From contig BGZK01001455.1 in NCBI GenBank assembly GCA_005406025.1, forward strand, positions 1-64,000: a stretch of 64,000 nucleotides of DNA. Reading direction: 5' to 3'. The position numbers and the translations under genes were made by a program. The notes beneath the pieces were generated by a model. It searched no databases, was not told the origin of the DNA, and saw nothing but the letters and a program-made list of their open reading frames with translations. Position 1 is the first letter of the stretch, and each line of letters opens with the position of its first letter. The stretch comes from Eumeta japonica (lineage: Eukaryota > Arthropoda > Insecta > Lepidoptera > Psychidae). Shown here piece after piece: positions 23,347 through 32,639 of the stretch.

Positions 23347-24212
23347 TTACCATGGAACACGCCCATCGTTCACAAAGTAATGAGCGAATTTATCTCTGAT
23401 ATTCAAAGATGACGGTGTCCCTCTTCCCGCATGCAAGGTATTGAGATTAGTCATGGGTGCATTATATAAAGTATCTTTAAATTTTAGACCATCTCTAGTC
23501 CGCACATAGTTATGTAGAACACAAGAAGCTTTTATTATAACTTCGGCAAAATCTATGTTTACATTTATAGGCCTATGAAAGATGCGCCATTTGCTCGCCA
23601 AAATACCAAAAGTGCACTCAATATTACGTCGGGCTCTCGATAACCTATAGTTAAAAATCCTTTTTTCATATGGTAAACATTTGCCTGAATATGGGCGCAT
23701 TAAATTTTCTGCTAAGCCGAAGGCTTCATCTCCAACTATAACATAAGGCATTGGTGTTAGGTCTACATTAGATATTGGTTTAGGTGTTGGTATGTTTAAT
23801 GATTTTTCTGTCAGGCGTTTATAAAAAACCGAATTTTTAAATATAGCAGAATCACTGCTTTTGCCATAAGCCCCAATATCAACATAAGTAAAGCAATAGT
23901 TGAGGTCGCAAAGTGCTAAGAGCACTATGGAAAAGTAATGTTTATAGTTATGATACAAAGAACCCGAATCAACAGGCTTTATAACTCGGATATGCTTGCC
24001 GTCTATAGCACCAATGCAATTTGGAAAATTTGCATATCTCAAAGTCTCGTGCTATTGTCTTCCAGATATCTTCAGTCGCTTCGGGCATGACTATGTTTAC
24101 CAACTTATTCCACAATGATTTACATACTTCGCGGACAATTCCAGTAATCGTCGATTTTCCTAGGCGATAATTGTAGCTTAGTTCTCCAAATGAACAACCC
24201 GTACCAAGATAT
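23347..24212 (-). pseudogene. Harbinger 2 transposase, exon 2 (one frameshift)
   Basis: Begins after TTTCAG with 'YLGTGCSFGELSYNYRLG' and 'ITGIVREVCKSLWNKLV'. A one-base shift near 24043 separates this from 'YANFPNCIGAIDGKHIRV'. The rest is continuous: second Asp in 'VGDEAFGLAENL', catalytic Glu in 'RRNIECTFGILASKWRIF', then 'VLHNYVRTRDG', ending 'YFVNDGRVPW'. A HARBI1-like DDE nuclease of normal length apart from the shift. Confidence 0.88.
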
Positions 24213-24251
24213 CTGAAACAAGAATATTATTAATAATGTTATTATTTTTAG

Positions 24252-24933
24252 GTACACAACTCCAAAAAAAATGGAAAAACATACGAGATTGCTACAATAA
24301 AGAATACAAAAAAGAAAAAACAACTCCTTCTGGTTCAGGTGCTCGTAAAGGAGCCCGATATATGTATTTTTCAAGATTATCTTCCCTGCAGAATTGTGTA
24401 AGTAATAAAGACACTACAACTAATATTGAAGAACAGAATGAAAGGCAAAGTGAGGAGACAAGTGAACTAAACGCCAATGCAACCGAAGCCACTGAAATAC
24501 GTCCCCTAAACGTAAGAAAACACAAGTGCCAGAAGAAAAAATAGCTGTTTTAATAGAAAAAGTATCGAGTCACGAAAACATTTTCAGAATGAACTTCAAG
24601 AAAATAGTATTACCAGCAAGATGACGACAAACTCTTTGTTTGTCGTTATATAAAGAACTCATAAAAGTACCAGAAAATAGGCGTTTAGCAACCAAAATTG
24701 AATTACTTCAAGTGATACAAAAAGGACATAGCTTACCACCCCCTGTTCGCTACAATACTCAGCAGATGTCACCTACGTATTGGCAAGGACAACAGTATAC
24801 AAGCCCGCAAGGATATTTTACTACATCTGGATCATCTCCTCCTGTTCCGGCACCGTCACCATCGCAATTTAGTTCTGGCTCTCAGTCCTCTACAGTTACA
24901 GAAAATATTTATGCTGATTTTGAAGAACAATAA
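24252..24933 (+). pseudogene. MADF-domain protein of Harbinger 2, exon 2, frame-broken, with BESS motif
   Basis: After TTTTTAG the frame gives 'TQLQKKWKNIRDCYNKEY' and 'GARYMYFSRLSSLQ', completing the MADF domain. A stop at 24541 interrupts. Beyond it the continuation 'LFVLSLYKELIKVPENRRLA' with 'KIELLQVIQKG' is a BESS motif, the usual C-terminal interaction motif of MADF proteins. A Pro/Ser/Gln-rich tail ends 'IYADFEEQ' at 24933. One or two small indels account for the breaks. Confidence 0.75.
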
Positions 24934-24993
24934 AATAAATAAATAAATAAAAAAAATAAATAAATAAATTAATAAACAATAAATAAATCTTAC

Positions 24994-25280
24994 CTTAAAG
25001 TTATTACGAGTTTCTCTTCCGGTGACACGCTTGGCCTCAAATGCGTTTCAGAGCATGAAATATCTTGCCTGATCAGTTCAATTAGTTCATCAAAAGATTT
25101 TATTGACATTCTCAAATAGTCAAAAAATTTGTTATCATACATTCTTAATTTGGGATATAATGTTACGAACTGACCATGTACTAGTCGGTCACGTAATATT
25201 GGATGCACCCAATACCGCCTTTTTCTTTTCTTTTTTTTGAGGAGCAACCACAGTAAACACACTTCTTCGTCGACCTCCAT
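24994..25280 (-). CDS. Harbinger 2 transposase, exon 1
   Basis: Starts MEVDEEVCLLWLLLKKKKRK, contains 'YWVHPILRDRLVHGQF' and 'FFDYLRMSIKSFDELIELI', and ends 'EEKLVITLR' at a donor AAG|GTAAGA in phase 2, fitting exon 2 at 24212. An in-frame upstream Met (25343) exists, but the internal Met matches the other two elements ('MDVDELL', 'MFSSDSD'). The intron contains MADF exon 2 on plus. An (AAAT)n-like tract at 24930-24987 lies between the two genes. Confidence 0.85.
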
Positions 25281-25409
25281 TTTGAAACTGACGCTAACCC
25301 GCACGAAATCGCATACTAACCGCGCGTGTCTGAATAGCTTCACAATTTTGCGGTTTGAAACCGCGCGATTCGTAAACGCACGATTCCCGCATGTCTGAAC
25401 GCAGGCTAA

Positions 25410-25970
25410 GACTGATTATAAAATAAAAAAATTGGTTGCCTGTAAAGTCGGTATACGGGCGAAAGTTTTACGTGACAACGACTTTGAATGGTAAAATCAT
25501 TTTAATGTGAATATTCATTCGTATAGTAGGAAGAAGGATGAAATAATAGTAACAATTTAAAACATTTATTTATACAAAGAATTATATTTAAAACATTAAT
25601 TTATACAAAGAATCTCGCACTGAATTTCATATTAACAAAATTTTATTTTACCTTTACACATACATACGTATTTATATACAAATATACATACAATAACTTG
25701 CAATACATTTGCAAGCTATGCACTAATTCTCTAGTGCTGCGCGCGCGGCAGACCGATCATAGTTGAGTGGGAGAGAGACGCAAGGCATTCGGCGGGCCTC
25801 TCTCTCGTTCGGTGACTCATCGTTACGTTACCGAGCGTTACACTTTTTCATAAGTGACTCCCAGCCGCAACCTAATTTAAGACGTTGTCACGTCAAAAAA
25901 TAATATATAATCAAGGTTTTTATTTCATGTAGTTCCCCCGCATGCATATTATTGAGAAATACATACAACG
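25410..25970. other. Spacer with no gene recognised
   Basis: Contains a 2-copy direct repeat 'aaaacattNatttatacaaagaa' (25559-25610) and a purine/pyrimidine-biased stretch with 'gagtgggagagagacgc' near 25763. No coding potential is seen on either strand. Confidence 0.5.
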
Positions 25971-25974
25971 TAAG

Positions 25975-26082
25975 AAGCCGGATAGTCGGCGCTCTTTGCC
26001 GATTAGTCGCCGACTAATCGACGACTACAATAGTGGCTGGATAGTCGGCTTTGCCGACTAGTCGGGACATCTCTAGTAATAA
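25975..26082 (-). repeat. hAT terminus (solo end)
   Basis: Read on the minus strand from 26082 it begins CTAGAGATGTCCCGACTAGT, followed by alternating 'cggcgactaatcg' words, a well-known style of hAT ends in arthropods. No partner terminus or transposase is adjacent. 26083-26240 shows nothing recognisable. Confidence 0.5.
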
Positions 26083-26241
26083 CTTATTCACTGTCTCACA
26101 ACCATTGGCATATAACATCATTGCTTATCGTATTTGTTGGCCAGTCTAATTCACAAATATATTCAATTTTCTGAGGAATCCAGTTATATAGAAAAGAAAT
26201 TTATTCAAAAAAATGTGAAAACATTGACTCTTGGCCTGGAT

Positions 26242-26255
26242 CAGTGGCGGCGTAA
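26242..26255 (+). repeat. hAT terminus interrupted by Harbinger 3
   Basis: CAGTGGCGGCG followed by TAA. After the Harbinger 3 insertion the sequence resumes at 29228 as TAAGGCGTGGGCGACGTGGG. The joined word (CAGTGGCGGCGTAAGGCG) looks like a hAT 5' end, so the Harbinger inserted 11 bp inside it. The rest of the hAT left end is in 29228-29300. Confidence 0.5.
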
Positions 26256-26500
26256 AGGCGGAAACATACTTACGTGTCGTGGCGTGTCGTGGCGCGCCAG
26301 GAGCATATCGGTTTCATACATTTAATATGGTTAGGGACATATTTGCGTGTCGTGTCGTGACGCAAAGCGTTCTGTCGTGGCGCGGACTGCTCGCCACCGA
26401 TTGCGCCAGAGCGGTGGTGGGGTTATGGCGCGACACGGCACAACAGACAAATGTGTTTCTATACGGCGCGTGGCTCGTGGCGCAAACATCTAGCGGGTTT
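26256..26500 (+). repeat. Harbinger 3 left TIR and TGTCGTGGCG iterons
   Basis: At least six copies of GTGTCGTGGCG or close variants on both strands (near 26275, 26286, 26345, 26372 and 26430). The matching right-end block is 29125-29227. Such subterminal motifs are typical binding sites for the transposase or its Myb-like partner. Confidence 0.7.
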
Positions 26501-26515
26501 AAATTTTAATTTAAA

Positions 26516-26644
26516 ATGACTGACGATCTCATAGAACTCGTACGCCAAAGAAAAGTTATATATGATTCTAAGTGTAAGATTACAAGGATCATTTCATGAG
26601 AAATGCTGCTTGGGAAGAAATCGCTGAAATCTTAGAACAACCAG
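26516..26644 (+). pseudogene. MADF-domain protein of Harbinger 3, exon 1 (one frameshift)
   Basis: Starts MTDDLIELVRQRKVIYDSKC. A one-base loss at about 26578 (a single G where a pair is expected) shifts the frame. Past it the next frame gives 'MRNAAWEEIAEILEQP', ending at donor CCAG|GTAAGT at 26644. The first MADF helix region is the same as in elements 1 and 2. Confidence 0.8.
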
Positions 26645-26761
26645 GTAAGTCAATAAAGTTGTATTTTACTTTATTATTTATTTGAAAAGAGATAATGAAT
26701 AAATATACAAAATTAACAATTAATACTATTTAAGAATTTTGTCTACCTCGGCGAATAATTT

Positions 26762-27653
26762 CTATTTGCCATGGTACTCTCCTTCTGGACTAATAAAATA
26801 CTCTTTGTATTTCTCTGACATAAACAGCGTTTTTGATGGGTTTCTTGGTAAAGATTCAATATTAATTAGACAGTCGATGTTGCTGCTATGGTCAGTAGAA
26901 TCCATCAAATTTTCTTCAGGGAGCAATGTTTCTGTTCTTAAAAAATTATGTAAGCAGCAGGCAGCTAGCACAATCTTGTCTACCATGTCCGGTTGGACTT
27001 GCATAGGTCCATGAAATACACGAAATCGAGCCCGTAAAATACCAAACGCATTTTCTACACACCGGCGTGCACGTGATAAGCGGTAATTAAATATTTTATT
27101 TGCATCATTGTTAACTAGCTTGTCTTTGTGATAAGGTTTTAACAAATATGGTTTCAACGGGAATGCTGCATCAGCAACAATAGTGTATGGCATAGGTTGT
27201 GAGTTTACACTCAGTGGTTCATCCTGTGGTACATTTAATGCTTTTTGCTCAAATAATTTTCCCATCAAAGATTTCTCGTATATGCCACCGTCACTGTTTC
27301 GACCATACGCACCTACGTCAATCATGATAAATTTGTATTGAGCATCAACTAATGCAAGTAAAACTATGGAGTGTTCTTGTTTATAGTTATAGAAAGTAGA
27401 ACCTGCGTTTATAGGACAAATTATGTTAACGTGTTTGCCATCTAATGCTCCAATACAATTTGAAAAATGCCAAAATTGTTTAAAGTTATTTGCAATATCT
27501 TTCCACATTTGTTCAGAAGGTGTAGGCATTACAATAGGTGCCATATTTTTCCAAATGGCTTCACACACTTCTTGTACTATAACTCTCACAGTAGAAAATC
27601 CCATTCGATAGTTGAAGGCCAATGATCGAAAAGTGTTTCCAGTAGCTAAAAAT
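26762..27653 (-). CDS. Harbinger 3 transposase (HARBI1-like), exon 2
   Basis: Starts after TTTTCAG with 'FLATGNTFRSLAFNYRMG'. Carries 'CIGALDGKHVNI' (first Asp), 'VADAAFPLKPYLLKPY' (second Asp) and 'RRCVENAFGILRARFRVF' (catalytic Glu), then 'CCLHNFLRTET', ending 'EGEYHGK' with the stop at 26762. The frame is uninterrupted. The DDE_Tnp_4 fold is the same as in the other two elements, but the sequence is as different from them as they are from each other. Confidence 0.92.
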
Positions 27654-27690
27654 CTGAAAAGAAATAAACAATTATTATTATTTGTTACAG

Positions 27691-28547
27691 TAAATAAATG
27701 CAAGGATGACTGGGCAAAACTAAGGAATGCTTTCGCCAGCGCTTTGAAGCGACGAAGGAATAAGAAAAGTGGGCAGGCTGCGGCGGCGTTGGTGCCCTGG
27801 AAATATGAAGAAAGCTTGAGTTTTCTTCTTCCTTATATGGAATGTAGAAGTACAAAAACAAATGTGACAACTACACCAGAATCACCACCCACAGAAGAGT
27901 CTCCCGACGAAAGTCTTCCAGAAAGTCCCAGTACTTCACGCAGTCAATCACAATCCAGTTCCTCACGTGGAAAACCTAATAAAGAACCCAAATTACAAGA
28001 GTTGTATGATTTGATGAAATCTTCCCAAGATTTAAGACGTCAGAAGCAAAATTTTAGACAAGACATGGACGAAACTGATCTATTTTTCCTTAGCATGAGT
28101 AAAGAATTAAAAGCGCTGCCAAAACTTGAACAAACAAAAATAAAATTAGACTTGCACACCGCTATTTCCCAAGCATTAATACGGCAATTGGAACACAGAG
28201 ACAAAATTTTAAAAACGCCTATAAAAATAACAACTCAAAGATTCATCCAATCAACTCCACAACATCAGTCCTCAACATACATCCAAACTACTGCAAACGC
28301 TGAATTACCAATATACAACCAGTCACCCTCACACGATCAGTCACCCACATATATCGAGTTATCAATTCCTACTACATCTCGCGCACAAAATCATGCTGAT
28401 TCTTCAACATACATCCAAACTACTGCAGACGTTCATCAATCACTAACATGCACCCAGTCACCTATACACGCTCAGTCACCCACATATATCCAGTCATCAT
28501 CATTTCCATCCGATCACACTCAAAACCTGTTGTTTCAGATAACATGA
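27691..28547 (+). CDS. MADF-domain protein of Harbinger 3, exon 2, with BESS motif
   Basis: Begins after TTGTTACAG with 'NKCKDDWAKLRNAFASALKR' and 'WKYEESLSFLLPYM', the rest of the MADF domain. A Ser/Pro-rich linker follows. A BESS motif 'DLFFLSMSKELKALPKLEQT' lies at about 28077-28136. The tail contains about six degenerate repeats around 'QSPTYIQSS/TTAN', seen as 'acatacatccaaactactgc' twice. The frame is open to the stop at 28547. It lies wholly inside the transposase intron. Confidence 0.85.
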
Positions 28548-28770
28548 AAGCATACTATGACAGTATAAATTTTGAAGATGAATAAATTCAAAATAATGGT
28601 TAAACTAATGATTTAATGATAAACAGATAATTTTTAACTAATAAATAAGACAGCAGGTTGTGATTACTTAAACGTTGATTTCATATAAGTTAGTTTCATG
28701 ATAAATGATTGTTAACCTAACTCGTGCAACAGCACAGTCAATTATATTTTTCAAAGAAAATAAAACTTAC

Positions 28771-29079
28771 CTTAAACATAACGCAAGTCTTTCTTTAGTA
28801 CCTATGGGTTCACGAAATTTCGTATGTACTTTTTATGTCTCCTTCAATCAGCGAATGGATTTCCTCATATTGTGCTTGGTTCATCCTAAAGTACTGATGA
28901 AATTTCTCATCGTCACTCTCCAGTTCTCTAACAAGACGATGAAATTCACCTTTGTCTTGTCTCCTCTGTTTATAGGGTGAACCCAGTATCTTCTTTTCTT
29001 TTTTGCTCTTAAGAAGTTTCATTGCTAAGAGAAATTGAAGGTCTTCATCAAAATCACTATCCGAATCAGAAGAAAACAT
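28771..29079 (-). pseudogene. Harbinger 3 transposase, exon 1 (one frameshift)
   Basis: Starts MFSSDSDSDFDEDLQFLLAM, then 'RELESDDEKFHQYFRMNQAQ'. Near 28830, in an A5 run, the frame runs to a stop. The next frame continues 'KFREPIGTKERLALCLR' to the donor AAG|GTAAGT at 28771. The junction with exon 2 (27653) gives the family-typical 'LCLR|FLATG'. Confidence 0.85.
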
Positions 29080-29227
29080 TATTTATGTTTGAACGCTGCA
29101 AAGGTTCGTCAAGTACTGTTCAGAAATAACGCCAGAGTACGCCACGACACGACACTTTAGTGTGCACACTCACCGTCACGACAGTAATCGTCACGACACG
29201 CCACGACACATAAATATGTTTCCGCCT

Positions 29228-29820
29228 TAAGGCGTGGGCGACGTGGGCCACCGCCTATGGCCTCGCGGTACAAGGGGCCTCGCGCCTCCAAAATTTATAT
29301 TATGCATTGCTTAAAAGACATGCTTACAAGCGAGAATAAAATAAAAATATATATAAATTATTTATTATATAATTATTGTGTTATGAAATATGTTTTGTCG
29401 GCAACATTTTCTTACGTGTAACTATCGCGATTCCGCCGCCCGCCGCCGCGCGTGCGCCGCTGCTCGTGGCCGCCGGGGAATCCCTGTTTTATTTGTTTAC
29501 TTTCTTTACTAGGAAGCCAGCCAATCAAATCAAAGTAACAATGCAGTCGCTAGGCGCATAACAATAGAAACGTAATTCAGTCAATATTCTTTTGTTTTTA
29601 TGGCTGCACGTACCTACCTATTTTGAAAAGACTAGTGCGTTCCATGTTTTAATAATATTTAATGAATAAATAGATACCCAGTGTGTGTAGGTATATTGAT
29701 TGCCTGATCCTGTAAGTAAGCTGAACCAAAATTTAAAAACAGTGACTTAGAAATAAATTGTTTTTGTTTTCTTCGTGTTGTATTCCGATACATGTACTTG
29801 TCTAAGGTAAGAAATAATTA
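29228..29820 (+). other. hAT left-end and leader remains
   Basis: After the TAA the sequence continues the interrupted hAT terminus (GGCGTGGGCGACGTGGGCC, then 'ggcctcgcggtacaaggggc'). It passes through a GC-rich stretch near 29430-29490 and an AT-rich region. No ORF of this part is convincing. It probably belongs with the hAT C-terminal fragment at 30199. Confidence 0.45.
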
Positions 29821-29829
29821 ATCCTACTA

Positions 29830-30053
29830 TCCTACTAATATTATAAATGCGAAAGATTGTATGATTATTTATTTGTTTGTTACTCAATCACTCAAAAATT
29901 ACTAAACGGATTTGAAATTTGGCACACAGATAGCTTATAGTATGGATTAACACATAGGCTATAAATTATTCCATTCAAAGTGTTTCCCGTGGGAACGGGT
30001 CTAGAATGTTTTACCCGAATTTTATGCAGACGAAGTCGCGGGCGGAAAGCTAG
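29830..30053 (+). mobile_element. LEP1-type non-autonomous Helitron
   Basis: 224 bp, starting TCCTACTAATATTATAAATG and ending GCGGGCGGAAAGCTAG. It sits between A (29829) and T (30054), the canonical Helitron insertion site, with 5' TC and 3' CTAG. A GC-rich hairpin-capable stretch ('cgaagtcgcgggcgg') lies just before the end. This family is widespread in Lepidoptera, so it also supports the host assignment. Confidence 0.85.
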
Positions 30054-30198
30054 TTGGTAATAAATAAATACCGCAGTAATTACTTTAAAAATATCAAAGC
30101 TTTAACGATAAACAACGTAAGTATCAACTTTTTAAGTTTTATTAAATTTAGGTTTCACAACATGTAGATAAAACCGCAATTTTTTAAAAACTATTGAT

Positions 30199-30718
30199 AT
30201 GAGCTTAAATTATATGATAAAATGGTTTGATTTTAGCGAAGATAACTGGCTTTCAATACTTCCTAACATGCCTTTGAAAAATGAGGTAAAATTTGAACAT
30301 TTTGAAATGGTTATTACAAAGGCCAAATTACAAGACAGATTAAATATTAATATGGACGATATGTATTCCGAATCTATAAGACTTAAAGAGATCCAAAGAA
30401 AATTCACTGATGGTAATCAAGAATTATCAGTGAAAAGTACAGTTGAAAAATGGCAATATATACTTAAAAATGCATCTAATAGCTTACCAAATATAATAAA
30501 AGTTATTATAAGCTTTCATTGAAAGAGTTTTTTCAGTAATGAATCTAAAGTGGCGAGAAGAGAGAAATAGAGCATCAATAAATTTAATTAAAAACGAATT
30601 GTTTATTTATTTAAATTTTGTTTGTCAAACAAGCTTCGCAACATTTAAAGGTAACGAAAAATTGTTAGCATGTGCTAAAAGCACACAAAAATACGTTTTT
30701 AAAGAAATAAAAACATAA
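30199..30718 (+). pseudogene. hAT transposase C-terminal fragment
   Basis: Open from MSLNYMIKWFDFSEDNWLSI to 30522. It then continues in another frame as 'ERVFSVMNLKWREERNRASI' and 'LIKNELFIYLNF', the hAT dimerisation region, ending near 30718. One frame break lies at about 30521. No zinc finger or RNase H-like core is left. The right terminus may be the word 'gttggcaaccctac' at 30804-30817 (read in reverse GTAGGGTTGCCAAC). Confidence 0.7.
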
Positions 30719-31113
30719 AATTTGAAAAATACTTTTTTTTCTTCCTAATACTTTATTTTTTTCTATCCAAACCAGTTTATACTTTTTTTTTTGTCAAAAA
30801 AAGTTGGCAACCCTACAGGTAGTGCCTATTTCGACCCAACAGCCCCTCTACCACCCCGCGCGCCACGCGCTGTCATTGTTTTTCATTGTAAGCACAGGAG
30901 CAGCGGCAGCGAACGATATTTTATGAGACAGCGCTACATGTTGGAAAGAGATGGTTCCCGGCGATCCTTCTAGATGCCATTATTTACTTAGTAGCAGTGT
31001 AGTTTTGTAGCTGTGCTGTACTATCGTCTTTCAAAATTGTTACTCCGCTATTAATTTTTGACGACTTACGCATTCATAAAGGACCCCTGCTTCTACGTTT
31101 ACAACGATCGGCT

Positions 31114-31290
31114 TTGGCTTGTTTTGTGGACTTTGATATTGTTGTAATTATTACTAACTATGGAACATTTTGTGTGACCTGTACTCGGTCTTTGAGACGG
31201 CAGCGAGTGCGACATGAAGTGTCAAGACCCATATTAGAAGCAAGACCACGTTTTGCTGAATATATTTTGGAGCATATGAGAATAGACCAG
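31114..31290 (+). CDS. SWIM-finger TE gene (ISL2EU-like), exon 1
   Basis: From Met at 31114 the exon reads 'NYGTFCVTCTRSLRRQR' with a C-x2-C pair and 'ILEARPRFAEYILEHMR'. It ends at donor CAG|GTATGT in phase 0, which fits exon 2 at 31569. The second C-x2-C pair needed for a zinc site comes in exon 2. Start choice is uncertain, since the first 15 residues look unlike a conserved N-terminus. Confidence 0.6.
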
Positions 31291-31568
31291 GTATGTTTAA
31301 TATAACTATATATTACACATACAACTGTATATTTATAACAACCTTATCTATATCAATAGCAACAATTATTTATGCACTATTATCTTCCGGTTTTATGTGA
31401 TAGCACAATTTAAGACAATCGACTAGTACAATACATTTTATTTAAATAATTAATTTGTATTATTCAATAAATGCAAAACGAGTGTTATCACTAGGATATT
31501 ATTTAATCTCTATAAAGCGAACCAAAGGATTATCATCTATCATTATCAGCATTTTTATTTTTTTGCAG

Positions 31569-32639
31569 GCCCTATTAAATGATCGGCAACACATTTGCCA
31601 TCGTTGCTGGGTGGCTGCTACTCGTCATGAGGCGAGATTAAACGAACTTGACATGGAACCTCAAGATTTACCCCAAAATCCGGAACAACCGTCAGTTGAT
31701 GTTATGTCTATAACTGGTTACAAAAGATCTGCAAATACATCCAACAGCTGTCTTTTCCCGAATTGCAGGGCAGATAATCTAGTAAGAGTACCACGTTTTA
31801 TAAAATCTCGGATGTTAGTGGAATATAAGTTATATATTCCACCAAGTGCCCGCATCTGTCACGTTCATTTGACTTCAAACGAATGGAATGAGTTAGAGGA
31901 GCTGAATAATTCGTCTTTTACGGCTGAACATTTAAAGGACATGCTAGATGTGTTAAGAGATGCCTGCCAACAATCTCGATTTAATTTCGACAATATTGAA
32001 TCTATAACAACATCTGAGCTTCATTTTTGTACGGGTCTAAATCATGAAGAATTCAACAGACTTCTGGAGCAGACGCCTTCTATATCCCAACGCTCGCAAC
32101 GTCCTAAAACTGTTCTCGGAGCTTATTTAATGAAAATAAGAACGGGAGAACCAAATGAACGATTATCAAGCCGTTTAGACATGAGCCGGCGTAGTTTGGA
32201 GCGAAAATTGGAGTTAGCACGTGAATGTTTAACAAATGAGTTTGTTCCTCGTCATCTCGGATGGGACCACATTAGCCGTGAAGAAATTGTAGCAAGAAAG
32301 TCAACAATTCCAAATGCTATATTTGGTGTTGACAATGAAGTGCCACCAGCCATTTTGATATGCGACGGAACCTACATTTACATCCAGGGGCGGATAAAAT
32401 CGCGACACGTATCTGGTAGAATTTATTATTCGTACATTTTGATTAACAATAGAGCAGAAACAGCGAGAGAGTCAATTGCCCATTATTATTGCTCTTGTTT
32501 GACTGGGAAGAGAACAGTAGGTACTTGCGCTCACATAATGAGTATCATTTGGTACCTTGGCTGGGCAAGACACCAGCCAAGCATATTGTTACCGGCGACC
32601 TATTTGGACGACATTGTTGTAGATAATGTCCATTATTAA
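31569..32639 (+). CDS. SWIM-finger TE gene (ISL2EU-like), exon 2
   Basis: Begins after TTTTGCAG with 'ALLNDRQHICHRCWVAATRH' (C-x2-C). Then 'SNSCLFPNCRADNLVRVP', a helical middle, 'ICDGTYIYIQ' (first DDE-like Asp), and abruptly 'SGRIYYSYILINNRAE'. The SWIM finger C-S-C..C-A-H follows ('YYCSCLTGKRTVGTCAH') with 'IIWYLGWARHQPS' and a stop at 32639. About 415 residues with exon 1 and no frame break. The jump after 'YIYIQ' suggests an in-frame internal deletion of most of the nuclease core. I place it in the ISL2EU-like group from memory of the motif pair only. Confidence 0.6.
   Translation, partial: ALLNDRQHICHRCWVAATRHEARLNELDMEPQDLPQNPEQPSVDVMSITGYKRSANTSNSCLFPNCRADNLVRVPRFIKSRMLVEYKLYIPPSARICHVHLTSNEWNELEELNNSSFTAEHLKDMLDVLRDACQQSRFNFDNIESITTSELHFCTGLNHEEFNRLLEQTPSISQRSQRPKTVLGAYLMKIRTGEPNERLSSRLDMSRRSLERKLELARECLTNEFVPRHLGWDHISREEIVARKSTIPNAIFGVDNEVPPAILICDGTYIYIQGRIKSRHVSGRIYYSYILINNRAETARESIAHYYCSCLTGKRTVGTCAHIMSIIWYLGWARHQPSILLPATYLDDIVVDNVHY

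Larger units (their letters stand above)
22671..25406. mobile_element. PIF/Harbinger element 2
   Basis: 2736 bp with imperfect TIRs of about 45 bp (GCGCTCGTTCAGACACG at the left; GTCTGAACGCAGGC at the right) and the TAA duplication at 22668-22670 and 25407-25409. It has the same two-gene plan as element 1 but is highly diverged. The subterminal motif here is CCGCGCG(A/G)TT, with many copies within 250 bp of each end. Both genes carry small frame breaks. Confidence 0.92.
26256..29227. mobile_element. PIF/Harbinger element 3
   Basis: 2972 bp with about 37-bp TIRs (AGGCGGAAACATACTTACGT at the left; inverse AGGCGGAAACATATTTATGT at the right), flanked by TAA at 26253-26255 and 29228-29230. It has the same interlocked gene pair as elements 1 and 2. 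Dense copies of TGTCGTGGCG and variants occur within about 220 bp of the left end and in inverse at the right end. Each gene is broken by one single-base indel in its first exon. Confidence 0.94.
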
